Of a DNA stretch of 64,000 bases, positions 26,875 to 34,916 are shown in pieces. The stretch comes from [Mycobacterium] nativiensis (lineage in GTDB: Bacteria; Actinomycetota; Actinomycetes; Mycobacteriales; Mycobacteriaceae): the NCBI RefSeq assembly GCF_020172685.1, contig NZ_CP083986.1, positions 2,588,487 to 2,652,486 of the forward strand, written 5' to 3'. Under the pieces are notes generated by a model. That model saw only the letters and a list, made by a program, of their open reading frames with translations, did no database searches and was not told where the DNA came from. A program made the position numbers and the translations under genes. Position 1 is the first letter of the stretch. The number at the start of each line of letters is the position of its first letter.

Positions 26875-26951
26875 GCCCTCGTATCCCAACTGGCAGAGGA
26901 AACGGATTCAAAACCCGTACAGTGTGAGTTCGAATCTCACCGAGGGCACCA
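26875..26951 (+). tRNA. tRNA-Leu (anticodon CAA), CCA encoded, short variable loop
   Basis: Acceptor GCCCTCG (26875-26881) pairs with CGAGGGC (26941-26947), followed by A and an encoded CCA. The T arm is GTGAG-TTCGAAT-CTCAC (26924-26940). The anticodon arm ACGGA-TTCAAAA-CCCGT (26902-26918) places CAA at the anticodon, decoding UUG, with one A-C mismatch at the base of the loop. The D stem is short (TCC/GGA). The variable region is only five bases (ACAGT), whereas leucine tRNAs are normally class II with a long variable arm. The gene lies between pdtaR and the ArsR/SRPBCC pair. Confidence 0.85.
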
Positions 26952-26990
26952 CCTGCGCCGACGGACGATCTGCAGTTCAGCGCCGTCGTT

Positions 26991-27401
26991 TCAGCCGATC
27001 TGCGAGACCAGCTCCGCGAGCCTGGGCAGCACTCCGTCACGCCATCCCGGACCCATGCGTTCGCACGCATCCCGGTCGCGCTTGTTGTCGAGATCGAATC
27101 CGGAATGTTCCAGCAGCAGGCGGGTGCCACGCCCCTCGGCGACGAGCCGCCAGGTCAGGGTCCAGACGTCGTTGAACGTGTAGACGAAACGTTCGTGCGG
27201 CACGGACTCCACGACCCGGCACGGGATGGATCCGAAGCCGGGCATCTGCAGGTGGAACTCGTGGCCGACCGTCTCAGCGACGTCGCCGGGCACCCACCAC
27301 TTCGCGTGCAGCTCCGGGTCTGTCAGCGCCCGCCAGACCTTCGCGGGTGGAGCAGTGATGAATTGATCGACCGAGATTGCTCCGGTGCGGGCGTAGGTCA
27401 T
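26991..27401 (-). CDS. SRPBCC (AHSA1/START-like) domain protein
   Basis: 136 residues from ATG 27401, overlapping the ArsR stop (ATGA). It is a helix-grip fold of the activator-of-Hsp90/CalC type: ISVDQFITAPPAKVWRALTDPELHAKWWVPGD at the N-terminus, and HSGFDLDNKRDRDACERMGPGWRDGVLPRLAEL at the end. Such proteins bind hydrophobic ligands, and in actinobacteria they are very often encoded with an ArsR regulator. The ligand is unknown. It is co-translated with the regulator. Confidence 0.92.
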   Translation of the reverse strand: MTYARTGAISVDQFITAPPAKVWRALTDPELHAKWWVPGDVAETVGHEFHLQMPGFGSIPCRVVESVPHERFVYTFNDVWTLTWRLVAEGRGTRLLLEHSGFDLDNKRDRDACERMGPGWRDGVLPRLAELVSQIG

Positions 27402-27715
27402 TGGGAATCCTCCTCGTTCTCCAGGAGATCGGCCATGCTGCGCAGCCGCTCGCGCCAGAACCGCTCGAACGGATGCAGCCACGCACTGACCTGCTCTAAC
27501 GGTGCGGGTTCGAGGTGATAGAGCCGTTGGCGGCCCACCGCCTCGTCTCGAACGAGCGCTGCGCGGCGCAGGACCTGCAGATGTTCGGCGACGGCGGGAC
27601 GACTCAGCTCGAATTGAGCGGCCAGGTCGCCGGCTGACCTCGGTCCGTCCGCCAACAGTTCAAGCAGGCGTCGCCGGGCGGGGCTGGCCATAGCCATGAA
27701 GACGTCGTCCGACAT
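27398..27715 (-). CDS. ArsR-family winged-helix repressor
   Basis: 105 residues. Winged helix: MASPARRRLLELLADGPRSAGDLAAQFELSRPAVAEHLQVLRRAALVRDEAVGRQRLYHLEPAPLEQVSAWL. There are no cysteine or histidine metal-site motifs, so it is not a metal sensor; this subfamily pairs with SRPBCC proteins and may sense an organic ligand or the partner. A promoter with TTGACA and TAAAAT lies directly in front, with the start codon six bases after the -10 (leaderless), and repeated TCCGACAT half-sites cover it. Autorepression is therefore very likely. Confidence 0.93.
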   Translation of the reverse strand: MSDDVFMAMASPARRRLLELLADGPRSAGDLAAQFELSRPAVAEHLQVLRRAALVRDEAVGRQRLYHLEPAPLEQVSAWLHPFERFWRERLRSMADLLENEEDSQ

Positions 27716-27767
27716 GCCGAAATTTTATGTCGGAAATCTCCGACATGTCAACAATATCCGACATGTC
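27708..27767. promoter_or_regulatory. ArsR operator array: four TCCGACAT half-sites
   Basis: ATGTCGGA (27727-27734) and TCCGACAT (27739-27746) form a perfect inverted repeat around AATC, exactly in the promoter spacer. Another TCCGACATGTC (27757-27767) repeats the 11-mer at 27739-27749 18 bp away, and a fourth TCCGACAT covers the start codon (27708-27715). Confidence 0.8.
27722..27751 (-). promoter_or_regulatory. arsR/SRPBCC promoter
   Basis: On the minus strand TTGACA (27746-27751), an 18-bp spacer and TAAAAT (27722-27727), then six bases to the ATG at 27715. It is among the best promoter matches in the window. Confidence 0.75.
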
Positions 27768-27783
27768 CTGAGGGCGTGACGCG

Positions 27784-28110
27784 TCAGCGCGGGGAATACA
27801 TGATCACGCCCACCCCGACCAGGCAGATCAGGGCGCCGAGGACGTCAGCGCGGTCGGGCCGGAATCCGTCGAATGCCATGCCCCACGCCAGTGAGCCGGC
27901 GACGAACACCCCGCCGTAGGCGGCCAGAATCCGGCCGAACTGGGCGTCGGGCTGCAAGGTGGCGACGAAACCGTAAAGGCCCAGTGCGATCACCCCGGCG
28001 CCGGCCCACAGCAAGCCGCGGTGTTCGCGCACCCCCTGCCACACCAGCCAGGCGCCGCCGATCTCGGCGATGGCGGCCAGCACGAACAGGGCAACCGAAC
28101 GAATGACCAT
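27784..28110 (-). CDS. YnfA family (UPF0060) four-helix membrane protein
   Basis: 108 residues with four transmembrane helices; motifs [48 protein letters not shown] and [18 protein letters not shown] end match YnfA/UPF0060. Family members are small transporters related in topology to the SMR superfamily, and some export cationic dyes; physiological substrate unknown. The gene ends just beyond the ArsR operator, so its transcript runs toward arsR on the same strand. Confidence 0.92.
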   Translation of the reverse strand: MVIRSVALFVLAAIAEIGGAWLVWQGVREHRGLLWAGAGVIALGLYGFVATLQPDAQFGRILAAYGGVFVAGSLAWGMAFDGFRPDRADVLGALICLVGVGVIMYSPR

Positions 28111-28173
28111 GGTCCCCGACGATAACTGACCCTAGCCACTGCGCTAACCCGCCGAACCCGCAGCTCACCGGAC

Positions 28174-28179
28174 TAAGCT
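28174..28179 (+). promoter_or_regulatory. -10 hexamer for leaderless adenylate cyclase mRNA
   Basis: TAAGCT (TANNNT) ends six bases before GTG 28186, with no ribosome site between. This decides the GTG start. Confidence 0.45.
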
Positions 28180-28185
28180 GGCGAC

Positions 28186-29496
28186 GTGACGATCAAGCGG
28201 TTCCACCTGGTTCCTCTTGAGGGCCAGACGCCCTATCTGCGATCGCACTGTGTTCCCGCCCGCACCCGGCACTACGCGGCACGCCTGTCGTCGCGGCTGC
28301 GGATCCTCAAGGTCTGTGCCGGGCTGGCCGCGTTCATCAGCGCGGCGTTCGGTCTGCTCGAGATCTGGGCCGACCCGGTCTATTGGTGGATCGGCGCGTT
28401 CAACCTGGTCGCCGCCGCTGCCCTGGCGCTGACCCCGTTGCTGTACCGCTTCGGCGAACTCATCGCCCCGCTGGCGTTCGTCGGCATCGCCTACCTGACG
28501 ACGTTCACGGTGTGTTGGGTCGTCGGAACCAGTTCGGGCATCCAGTTCTACTTCCTGGCCTCGGCATCGATCAGTGTGCTCATCCTCGGTATCGACCGGA
28601 TCGCGCTGGCCTCCGTCGTCGCCGCGGTCGGCGCCGCGCTGGCGATCGTCCTCGAGTTCACCGTCCCCGGCTACAACCTGGAGCAGCCGGAGTGGCTGCG
28701 CGACCTGGCATTCGTCCTGGTGGTGGTCTCGGCCTGCTTCATGATGGTGGCCACCGTCTGGTACACCCTGCGCGAGACCTCCCACGCCGAGCAGGCCATG
28801 GAGGCCGAGTACGAACGCTCCGAGGCGCTGCTGGCCAACATCCTTCCCGCCACGGTCGCCGACCGGCTGAAGAATCCCGCCGTCGACGTGATCGCCGACA
28901 GCTACCCGGACGCGTCAGTGCTGTTCGCCGATATCGCCGACTTCACCCGGCGAGCCAGCCAGAGCGACCCCGGCCAGTTGGTCGGGTTCCTCAACGACCT
29001 CTACACCGGCCTGGACCGTCTCGTGGATCAGCACGGACTGGAGAAGATCAAGACCAGTGGGGACTCCTACATGGTGGTCAGCGGCGTGCCCGATCCGAAC
29101 CCGAATCATCTGCATGCCCTGGCCCGACTCGCGCTCGACATCGCCGACACGGTCGCGGCGCTGCGCGATCCGATGGGCCAGCCGGTGACGTTGCGGATCG
29201 GGCTGGCCTCGGGCCCGGTGGTGGCCGGCGTGGTCGGCAACCTGCGCTTCTTCTACGACGTGTGGGGCGATGCGGTGAACCTGGCCTCCCGCATGGAGTC
29301 CACCGGCGTCCAGAACCGCATTCAGGTGCCGCAGGACGTCTACGAGCGGCTGAGGAGCGATTTCGTCTTCGAGGAACGCGGCGACGTCAAGGTCAAGGGC
29401 AAGGGAGTCATGCGCACCTGGTTTCTGGCCGGCGCCCTGCCGCGGGCCACGCGTGATCGAGGACTGCTTTCGATGTCGGTCACCCAGACGCCGTGA
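28186..29496 (+). CDS. cya: membrane class III adenylate cyclase (Rv1625c type)
   Basis: 436 residues. It makes cAMP from ATP. Six transmembrane helices (residues ~43-190) precede a signalling helix (EAEYERSEALLANILPATVADRL) and one class III cyclase domain. All catalytic residues known from Rv1625c are present: metal D249 and D293, adenine-binding K289 and D358, and transition-state N365 and R369. It must dimerise to form two active sites. In this region of M. tuberculosis the same cyclase lies next to the ANTAR regulator Rv1626; here a tRNA, an ArsR/SRPBCC pair and ynfA lie between them. Confidence 0.95.
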   Translation: MTIKRFHLVPLEGQTPYLRSHCVPARTRHYAARLSSRLRILKVCAGLAAFISAAFGLLEIWADPVYWWIGAFNLVAAAALALTPLLYRFGELIAPLAFVGIAYLTTFTVCWVVGTSSGIQFYFLASASISVLILGIDRIALASVVAAVGAALAIVLEFTVPGYNLEQPEWLRDLAFVLVVVSACFMMVATVWYTLRETSHAEQAMEAEYERSEALLANILPATVADRLKNPAVDVIADSYPDASVLFADIADFTRRASQSDPGQLVGFLNDLYTGLDRLVDQHGLEKIKTSGDSYMVVSGVPDPNPNHLHALARLALDIADTVAALRDPMGQPVTLRIGLASGPVVAGVVGNLRFFYDVWGDAVNLASRMESTGVQNRIQVPQDVYERLRSDFVFEERGDVKVKGKGVMRTWFLAGALPRATRDRGLLSMSVTQTP

Positions 29497-29558
29497 CCGA
29501 ATGTCGGGATCTGCCGTAGGGTGCCGAATCAGGCTGTCCCCCAACGACGAGGATTTTG

Positions 29559-30815
29559 ATGACGAGGCTTTTGGCAGTGCTTGGTTCGCTGGTCGGACTC
29601 GCCAACACCGTCAACGGCTATCGCCCGCTGACCAAACACGGCTATCCGTCGCTGTACGCGTTCGCGTTCGGGGTGTTCGCCTCGGAGCTTCCGCTGCAGC
29701 TCATAGCCGGGCAGTCCGCGACGTTGGCCGCGGTGTCGCGCTGGTTGCCGCGGCGCGCCAGGCGAATCGGCTGGTTGGTGTCTGCGATTTCCTGGTTGGG
29801 CCTGCTCGGCCTGAACCACTTCGGGCGCAACGCAAATCAGCCTCTGAACGCGGCCCTGGACGCCGAACTGGGCGCCGACCGGCGCCGCGACGGCCGTGAC
29901 CTCTGGAAGCGCCCGAACCCCGGCGGGGAAGCCGTCGCCAAAGCCCCCGGCGTGGTCCGCATGATGCGGATCTACCGCGACTACGCCACCGACGCCGACA
30001 TCCCCTACGGCGAATACGGCAGCCGCAACACGCTCGACGTGTGGCGTCGCCGCGACCTGCCCCGAGACGGTCGCGCACCGGTGCTGTTACAGGTGCCCGG
30101 CGGCGCCTGGATGGTGGGAAGCAAACGCGGCCAAGCACATCCCCTGATGAGCCATCTGGTCGAGCGCGGCTGGGTGTGCGTGTCGATCAACTACCGGCTC
30201 AGCCCTCGCTCCACCTGGCCCGACCACATCGTCGACGTCAAGCGTGCGCTGGCCTGGACCAAGGCGCACATCGCCGACTACGGCGGCGACCCGGACTGGG
30301 TTGCGATCACCGGCGGTTCGGCCGGCGGCCACCTGTGCGCGCTGACCGCCCTCACCGCCGGCGACCCTCGATTCCAGCCGGGATTCGCCGACGCCGACAC
30401 GAGCGTGCGGGCAGCGGTGCCGTTCTACGGCATCTACGACTTCACCGGCGACACCGACCTGCACCCGTTGCTCACACCGGCGTTGAGCGCCTACGTGTTC
30501 AAGCAGAGCCGACGCAGGTTCCCCGACACCTACCGTGCCGCGTCACCGATGACCTACGTCTCCGCAGAGGCGCCACCCTTTTTCGTTCTGCACGGCATCA
30601 ACGACTCGCTGGTACCGGTCGAACAGGCCCGCGCGTTCACCGCACGGCTGCGTGAGGTCAGCACCAACCCCGTCGTCTACGCCGAGATGCCGTTTGCTCA
30701 GCATGCCTTCGACATCTTCGGCTCCGCGCGGGCGGCGCACACCGCGAAGGCTGTCGAGCAGTTTCTCGCCCAGGTCTACGCCCCGCAGGCGGCGCGGGGT
30801 ACCGCCGCGCGCTGA
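29559..30815 (+). CDS. alpha/beta hydrolase (hormone-sensitive lipase-like esterase) with membrane N-terminus
   Basis: 418 residues from ATG 29559 (GAGG seven bases upstream). Residues 1-95 hold two or three hydrophobic segments, so the enzyme is probably membrane-anchored. The catalytic domain has the nucleophile in GGSAGG (~250), the acid in HGINDSLVP and the histidine in FAQHAFD. Where the oxyanion motif HGGGW is expected the protein has PGGAW. The layout resembles the mycobacterial LipM/LipO/LipQ group of esterases. The substrate is unknown. Confidence 0.85.
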   Translation: MTRLLAVLGSLVGLANTVNGYRPLTKHGYPSLYAFAFGVFASELPLQLIAGQSATLAAVSRWLPRRARRIGWLVSAISWLGLLGLNHFGRNANQPLNAALDAELGADRRRDGRDLWKRPNPGGEAVAKAPGVVRMMRIYRDYATDADIPYGEYGSRNTLDVWRRRDLPRDGRAPVLLQVPGGAWMVGSKRGQAHPLMSHLVERGWVCVSINYRLSPRSTWPDHIVDVKRALAWTKAHIADYGGDPDWVAITGGSAGGHLCALTALTAGDPRFQPGFADADTSVRAAVPFYGIYDFTGDTDLHPLLTPALSAYVFKQSRRRFPDTYRAASPMTYVSAEAPPFFVLHGINDSLVPVEQARAFTARLREVSTNPVVYAEMPFAQHAFDIFGSARAAHTAKAVEQFLAQVYAPQAARGTAAR

Positions 30816-30855
30816 TACCACGACGGGTACTGGTGTTCTGTGCCAGACTTCGGCC

Positions 30856-31446
30856 ATGGAAACAACCGCTTCGAGGCTGCTGCCGCATCTGTGGAAGTCG
30901 ACACTGGTATCCGGTGTCCTGGCCCTCATTCTGGGCGTGCTGATCCTGGTGTGGCCAGGTGAGTCCATCCTTGCCGCTGCCGTGCTGTTCGGTGTCTATC
31001 TGCTGGTCACCGGGATCGCGCAGGCCATCTTCGCGTTCAGCCTGCCGGTCGTGTCCGCGGGCGGGCGGGTGCTGTTGTTCCTCAGTGGCACCGCGTCGGT
31101 GATCCTGGCCGTGCTGTGTTTCCGGCATTTCCACTCCGACGAGGAAGCCCTCGCGGTGCTGCTGCTGGCCATCTGGATCGCGGTCGGGTTCATCTTCCGC
31201 GGTGTGGCCACCGCCGTCGCCGCGATCAGCGACCCCGCGCTGCCGGGCCGGGGCTGGCAGATCTTCATGGGCGTGGTGAGCCTGCTGGCCGGGCTGGTGA
31301 CGCTGGCATCGCCGTTCGCCTCGCTGTGGATTCTGGCGGTGGTCGTCGCCAGCTGGCTGATCGTCATCGGCGTCATCGAGATCATCACGGCACTCAAGAT
31401 CCGCAGCGGGTCCCGCGAGCTCGGCGCGGTCTTGTCGGGCGGCTGA
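30856..31446 (+). CDS. HdeD family (DUF308) membrane protein
   Basis: 196 residues from ATG 30856. Six transmembrane helices in three hairpin repeats; the pattern SGVLALILGVLILVWPGESI and VVSLLAGLVTLASPF is typical of HdeD/DUF308. HdeD helps acid resistance at high cell density in E. coli; here the role is unknown. Upstream in-frame starts would overlap the esterase gene and lack the membrane pattern. The gap to the esterase is 40 bp. Confidence 0.88.
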   Translation: METTASRLLPHLWKSTLVSGVLALILGVLILVWPGESILAAAVLFGVYLLVTGIAQAIFAFSLPVVSAGGRVLLFLSGTASVILAVLCFRHFHSDEEALAVLLLAIWIAVGFIFRGVATAVAAISDPALPGRGWQIFMGVVSLLAGLVTLASPFASLWILAVVVASWLIVIGVIEIITALKIRSGSRELGAVLSGG

Positions 31447-31547
31447 TCGAGTCCGACAACGCGGGGCGCCCCCCGATGCCAACGCGGGTACCCTGAGTTC
31501 TGACCCGAATGACACCTCCTCTGATGCCCTGATGTGGAGTCCGCGCA

Positions 31548-32081
31548 ATGCCCGAGTCTCAACCGTCCTGGCCGCCGGCCGGCGGTGGCTATCCCCCGTC
31601 GGCCTACCCCTATCCGTATCCCCCGGCGCCCGGTCAATACCCCGGCTATGCGCCGCCCGGAGCCGGTGCCGCCCCCAAGAACGGTATGGGTATCGCGGCT
31701 CTGATCGTTGCTGTCGCCGGCATCGTGACGGCGCTGTCCGTGGTCGGCGGTGTCGCGTTGGGCGTCGCCGCGGTGGTGCTAGGTTTCATCGGCCACGGCC
31801 GGGCCAAGCGCGGTGAAGCGAACAACGGTGGTGTCGCAATCGCCGGAATCGTGCTGGGTGTGCTGGCCGTGATCGCCGGAATCGGTTGCATCTTCGTCTA
31901 CGTCGGCATCTGGCGGACGGCAGGCGGCGGTGACTACGTCGACTGCATGACGAAGGCGGGTTCGGACACCGCGGCGCAACAGCAGTGCACCGAGAAGTTC
32001 CGGGAGCACTTCGAGAACAAGTTCGGCAGCGCCGAAGCCCCGCGGGTCCAGGAGTCTGACTCGTCGCTGATGCCGGCGTAA
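31548..32081 (+). CDS. DUF4190 membrane protein with Pro/Tyr-rich N-terminus
   Basis: 177 residues. Residues 1-42 are rich in Pro, Tyr and Gly. Two transmembrane helices (about 47-85 and 93-118) form a DUF4190 unit (KNGMGIAALIVAVAGIVTALS, GFIGHGRAKRGEANNGGVAIAGIVLG). An extracytoplasmic tail with two cysteines (DCMTKAG, QQQCTEKF) follows. Function unknown. Together with the TM2 protein at 34485-34871 and the RDD protein at 3568-4116, it belongs to the class of small actinobacterial membrane proteins with a proline-rich cytosolic tail. Confidence 0.82.
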   Translation: MPESQPSWPPAGGGYPPSAYPYPYPPAPGQYPGYAPPGAGAAPKNGMGIAALIVAVAGIVTALSVVGGVALGVAAVVLGFIGHGRAKRGEANNGGVAIAGIVLGVLAVIAGIGCIFVYVGIWRTAGGGDYVDCMTKAGSDTAAQQQCTEKFREHFENKFGSAEAPRVQESDSSLMPA

Positions 32082-32084
32082 GTC

Positions 32085-32963
32085 CTACCGTTTGGAGCTG
32101 GGGAAGTACTTCAGGACGCCCTCCTGGGTGACCGTGGCGACAAGCTGCCCGGACCGGCCGAAGAAGTGTCCGGTGCCCAGTCCGCGGGAGTCGGCGGCCA
32201 CCGGTGACGACGTGGCGTAGAGCATCCAGTCGTCGAACCGCACGGGGTGGTGAAACCACACCGAGTGGTTGGCGCTGGCCGCGAAGATCCGGTCGTAGCC
32301 CCACGACAGGCCGTGGTTGGTGATGATCGAGTCCAGCACCGTCGTGTCTGACGAATACACCATCAGCGCGGTGTGCAGCATCGGGTCGTCGGGCAGCTCC
32401 CCGTCGGCCTTCACCCAGACCCGGTTGTGGTCCAGCCGTTGCCCCTTGTTCCGCATCACCCAGGCGGGATCGTTGGTGTACCGCCACTGGATCGGGTGCG
32501 GTGCCTTCACGAACCCCGGAACGATGTCCTCGTAGCCCTGCAGCAGCTCCTGCAGCGACGGCAGCGTGTCCGGTTCGGCGACGGCCGGTGCCGGCACGCT
32601 GTGCTCGATTCCGGCTCCCCCGGACAGGTAGGACACCAGGGCCGTCGACACCAGGGTGTCGCCCTGCATGGCATCGACACGGCGGTTGGCGAATCGGCGT
32701 TCGTCACGCAGCCGGTGCACCCGGAACTCGATGTCGCGGGCCGGGTCACCGCCGTTGATGAACTGCACCGCCAAAGCACTCGGCGGTAGGTCGTAGGTGA
32801 GTGTGCGGGTCGCCGCGACAAAGGACTGCGCCATCAGCTGGCCGCCGAAGGTGCGCATCGGAGTCTTGCTGGGGTGTCCGCCGACGAACACGTCGTCGGC
32901 GGTGGCCGTCAGGTCCAGTACCGCCAGGAGTTCTTCGAGGTCCTTGTTCGCTTCACCCGGCAC
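32085..32963 (-). CDS. tesB: acyl-CoA thioesterase II
   Basis: 292 residues from GTG 32963, a double hot-dog enzyme that hydrolyses acyl-CoA to free acid and CoA. Visible: MRTFGGQLMAQSFVAA (first hot-dog helix), RRFANRRVDAMQGDTLV, HTALMVYSSDTTVLDS (catalytic Asp and Thr region) and HSVWFHHPVRFDDWMLY. It follows pyk with a 1-bp overlap (TAGTG), so they are cotranscribed, as pykA-tesB1 (Rv1617-Rv1618) in M. tuberculosis. Confidence 0.93.
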   Translation of the reverse strand: MPGEANKDLEELLAVLDLTATADDVFVGGHPSKTPMRTFGGQLMAQSFVAATRTLTYDLPPSALAVQFINGGDPARDIEFRVHRLRDERRFANRRVDAMQGDTLVSTALVSYLSGGAGIEHSVPAPAVAEPDTLPSLQELLQGYEDIVPGFVKAPHPIQWRYTNDPAWVMRNKGQRLDHNRVWVKADGELPDDPMLHTALMVYSSDTTVLDSIITNHGLSWGYDRIFAASANHSVWFHHPVRFDDWMLYATSSPVAADSRGLGTGHFFGRSGQLVATVTQEGVLKYFPSSKR

Positions 32964-34381
32964 TAGACGTCGTCCTCCCCGATCCGGTGCACGTGGATGA
33001 GGTTGGTCGAACCCACGGTGCCCGGCGGGGTACCGGCGACGATGATCACCAGATCACCGCGCTGGTAGCGGCCCAGCTCCAGCAGCGCCTTGTCGACCTG
33101 ACGGATCATCTCGTCGGTCGACTGCATCTGCGGAACGATGAATGTCTCTGTGCCCCAGGTCATCGTCAACTGGCTGCGGATCTCGGGCAAGGCCGTAAAG
33201 GCCAGCAACGGCAGCGGGGTGTGCAGCCGGGCCAGCCGTCGCACGGTGTCACCCGACTGGGTGAACGCCACCAGGGCCTTGGCGTCGAGGCGCTCGCCGA
33301 TCTCGCGTGCCGCATAGGAGATCACCCCGCGCTTGGTGCGCGGCACGTGCGTCAACGGCGGTGCCGCAGTGGAATTCTCCTCCACCGCACACACGATCCG
33401 GCTCATGGTGCGCACCGCCTCCAGGGCGTGCTTGCCGACCGCGGTCTCGCCGGACAGCATCACCGCGTCGGCGCCGTCGAGCACCGCGTTGGCCACGTCG
33501 GACGCCTCAGCCCGGGTGGGCCGGAAGTTCTCGATCATCGACTCCAGCATCTGGGTCGCCACGATCACCGGCCGAGCGTTCTCCCGCGCCACCTGGATGG
33601 CGCGCTTCTGCACCAGCGGCACCTCTTCGAGGGCCAGTTCCACGCCCAGGTCTCCGCGGGCCACCATCACCGCGTCGAAGGCCAGGACCACGGCTTCGAG
33701 GTTCTCGATCGCCTCGGGCTTCTCCAGCTTGGCGATCACCGGTACCCGGCGGCCGACCCGGTCCATCACCTCGCGGACCAGCTCCACGTCCGACGGCGAG
33801 CGCACGAACGACAGCGCCACCATGTCGACGCCGAGCCGCAGGGCGAATTCGAGGTCGTCGACGTCCTTCTCCGACAGGGCCGGAACCGAGACGTTCATGC
33901 CCGGCAACGAGATGCCCTTATGGTTGCTGACGGGGCCGCCCTCGGTGACGGTGCACACCACGTCGTCGCCGTCGATGCGCTCCACCACCAATCCGACCTT
34001 GCCGTCGTCGACCAGCACACGGTCACCGGGTTCGGCGTCGGCGGCCAACTGCTTGTAGGTGGTGGACACCCGGTCGTGATCGCCGGGGCAGTCGGCGACG
34101 GTGATGCGCACCTGCTCGCCGTTCGCCCAGTAGGCCGAGCCCTCGGCGAAACGGCCCAGCCGAATCTTGGGCCCCTGCAAGTCGGCGAGTACGCCGACTG
34201 CCCGCCCGGTGGCGTTCGAGGCCTCACGCACCCGCTCGTAGGAGGCCTTGTGGTCTTCGTGGTCACCGTGGCTGAAGTTCAAGCGGGCGACATCCATACC
34301 CGCTTCGACCAACGCCCTGACCATCTCCGCAGAGTGGGTTGCAGGGCCAAGAGTGCAGACGATCTTGCCGCGCCTATTCAC
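32963..34381 (-). CDS. pykA: pyruvate kinase
   Basis: 472 residues from GTG 34381, the same length as in M. tuberculosis; ATG 34393 would add four residues. It converts phosphoenolpyruvate and ADP to pyruvate and ATP. Motifs: RRGKIVCTLGPATHS at the N-terminus, VARLNFSHGDH, VIAKLEKPEAIENL (catalytic Lys), MVARGDLGVELALEEVP, DGADAVMLSGETAVG. The C-terminal allosteric domain is complete. Translationally linked to tesB. Confidence 0.97.
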   Translation of the reverse strand: MNRRGKIVCTLGPATHSAEMVRALVEAGMDVARLNFSHGDHEDHKASYERVREASNATGRAVGVLADLQGPKIRLGRFAEGSAYWANGEQVRITVADCPGDHDRVSTTYKQLAADAEPGDRVLVDDGKVGLVVERIDGDDVVCTVTEGGPVSNHKGISLPGMNVSVPALSEKDVDDLEFALRLGVDMVALSFVRSPSDVELVREVMDRVGRRVPVIAKLEKPEAIENLEAVVLAFDAVMVARGDLGVELALEEVPLVQKRAIQVARENARPVIVATQMLESMIENFRPTRAEASDVANAVLDGADAVMLSGETAVGKHALEAVRTMSRIVCAVEENSTAAPPLTHVPRTKRGVISYAAREIGERLDAKALVAFTQSGDTVRRLARLHTPLPLLAFTALPEIRSQLTMTWGTETFIVPQMQSTDEMIRQVDKALLELGRYQRGDLVIIVAGTPPGTVGSTNLIHVHRIGEDDV

Positions 34382-34484
34382 GGCCGCAAGCATAGTCGGA
34401 GAGACTGAGCTTCCCCGCTCAGGAATGGGTTGGCACCGGCCGCATCCCAGGTGGCGGGCGGCAGGGTTAAGCGCGTCACACCGC

Positions 34485-34871
34485 CTAGCGCAGCGGCCGG
34501 CCCTGCCGGTCGTGCACTCGCCCGCTCAGCATCAAGATCGCATCGACGATCCCCCAGATGATCGGTACTCCTGCGCCGACCCCCCACGTCACGACGGTGA
34601 TCAGCATGCCGGTCAACAACTGCGCGATCCCAAACCCGGTCTGGCCCAGGTAAATCCGCCCAAAACCCAGAAATCCGAACACGCCGAGCAACTGCAGCAG
34701 GGCCGCGGTGACCTTCGACCTGTCCGAGTACGGCTGCCCTGTCACCGGGTGGCGGCCGTGTGGCGCCCACGGATCGGGTTGGCCCGGATACGGGGGCGGA
34801 TAGCCAGGCGGCTGCTGGAAGGGCTGCCAGTTGCCATCCGGCCCCACGGGCGGCCACGACGGATCGGTCAT
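34485..34871 (-). CDS. TM2-domain membrane protein
   Basis: 128 residues. A Pro/Gly-rich N-terminus (to ~45) precedes a TM2 domain: two helices joined by a short loop with FLGFGRIYLGQTGFGIAQLLTG and a D-x-x motif at the second helix. The C-terminus is basic. Function unknown. It lies between lgt and pyk on the same strand with gaps of 45 and 103 bp, in the position of Rv1616. Confidence 0.85.
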   Translation of the reverse strand: MTDPSWPPVGPDGNWQPFQQPPGYPPPYPGQPDPWAPHGRHPVTGQPYSDRSKVTAALLQLLGVFGFLGFGRIYLGQTGFGIAQLLTGMLITVVTWGVGAGVPIIWGIVDAILMLSGRVHDRQGRPLR

Positions 34872-34916
34872 GACTGCAGGATGCCAGAAAACGCGAGGAC
34901 GCCGCGTGAGCCGTTA

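Noticed and set aside
26952..26990. Terminator for the tRNA (CGACGG/CCGTCG)
   Set aside because: Six-base stem with an 18-base loop; too weak to list as a terminator.
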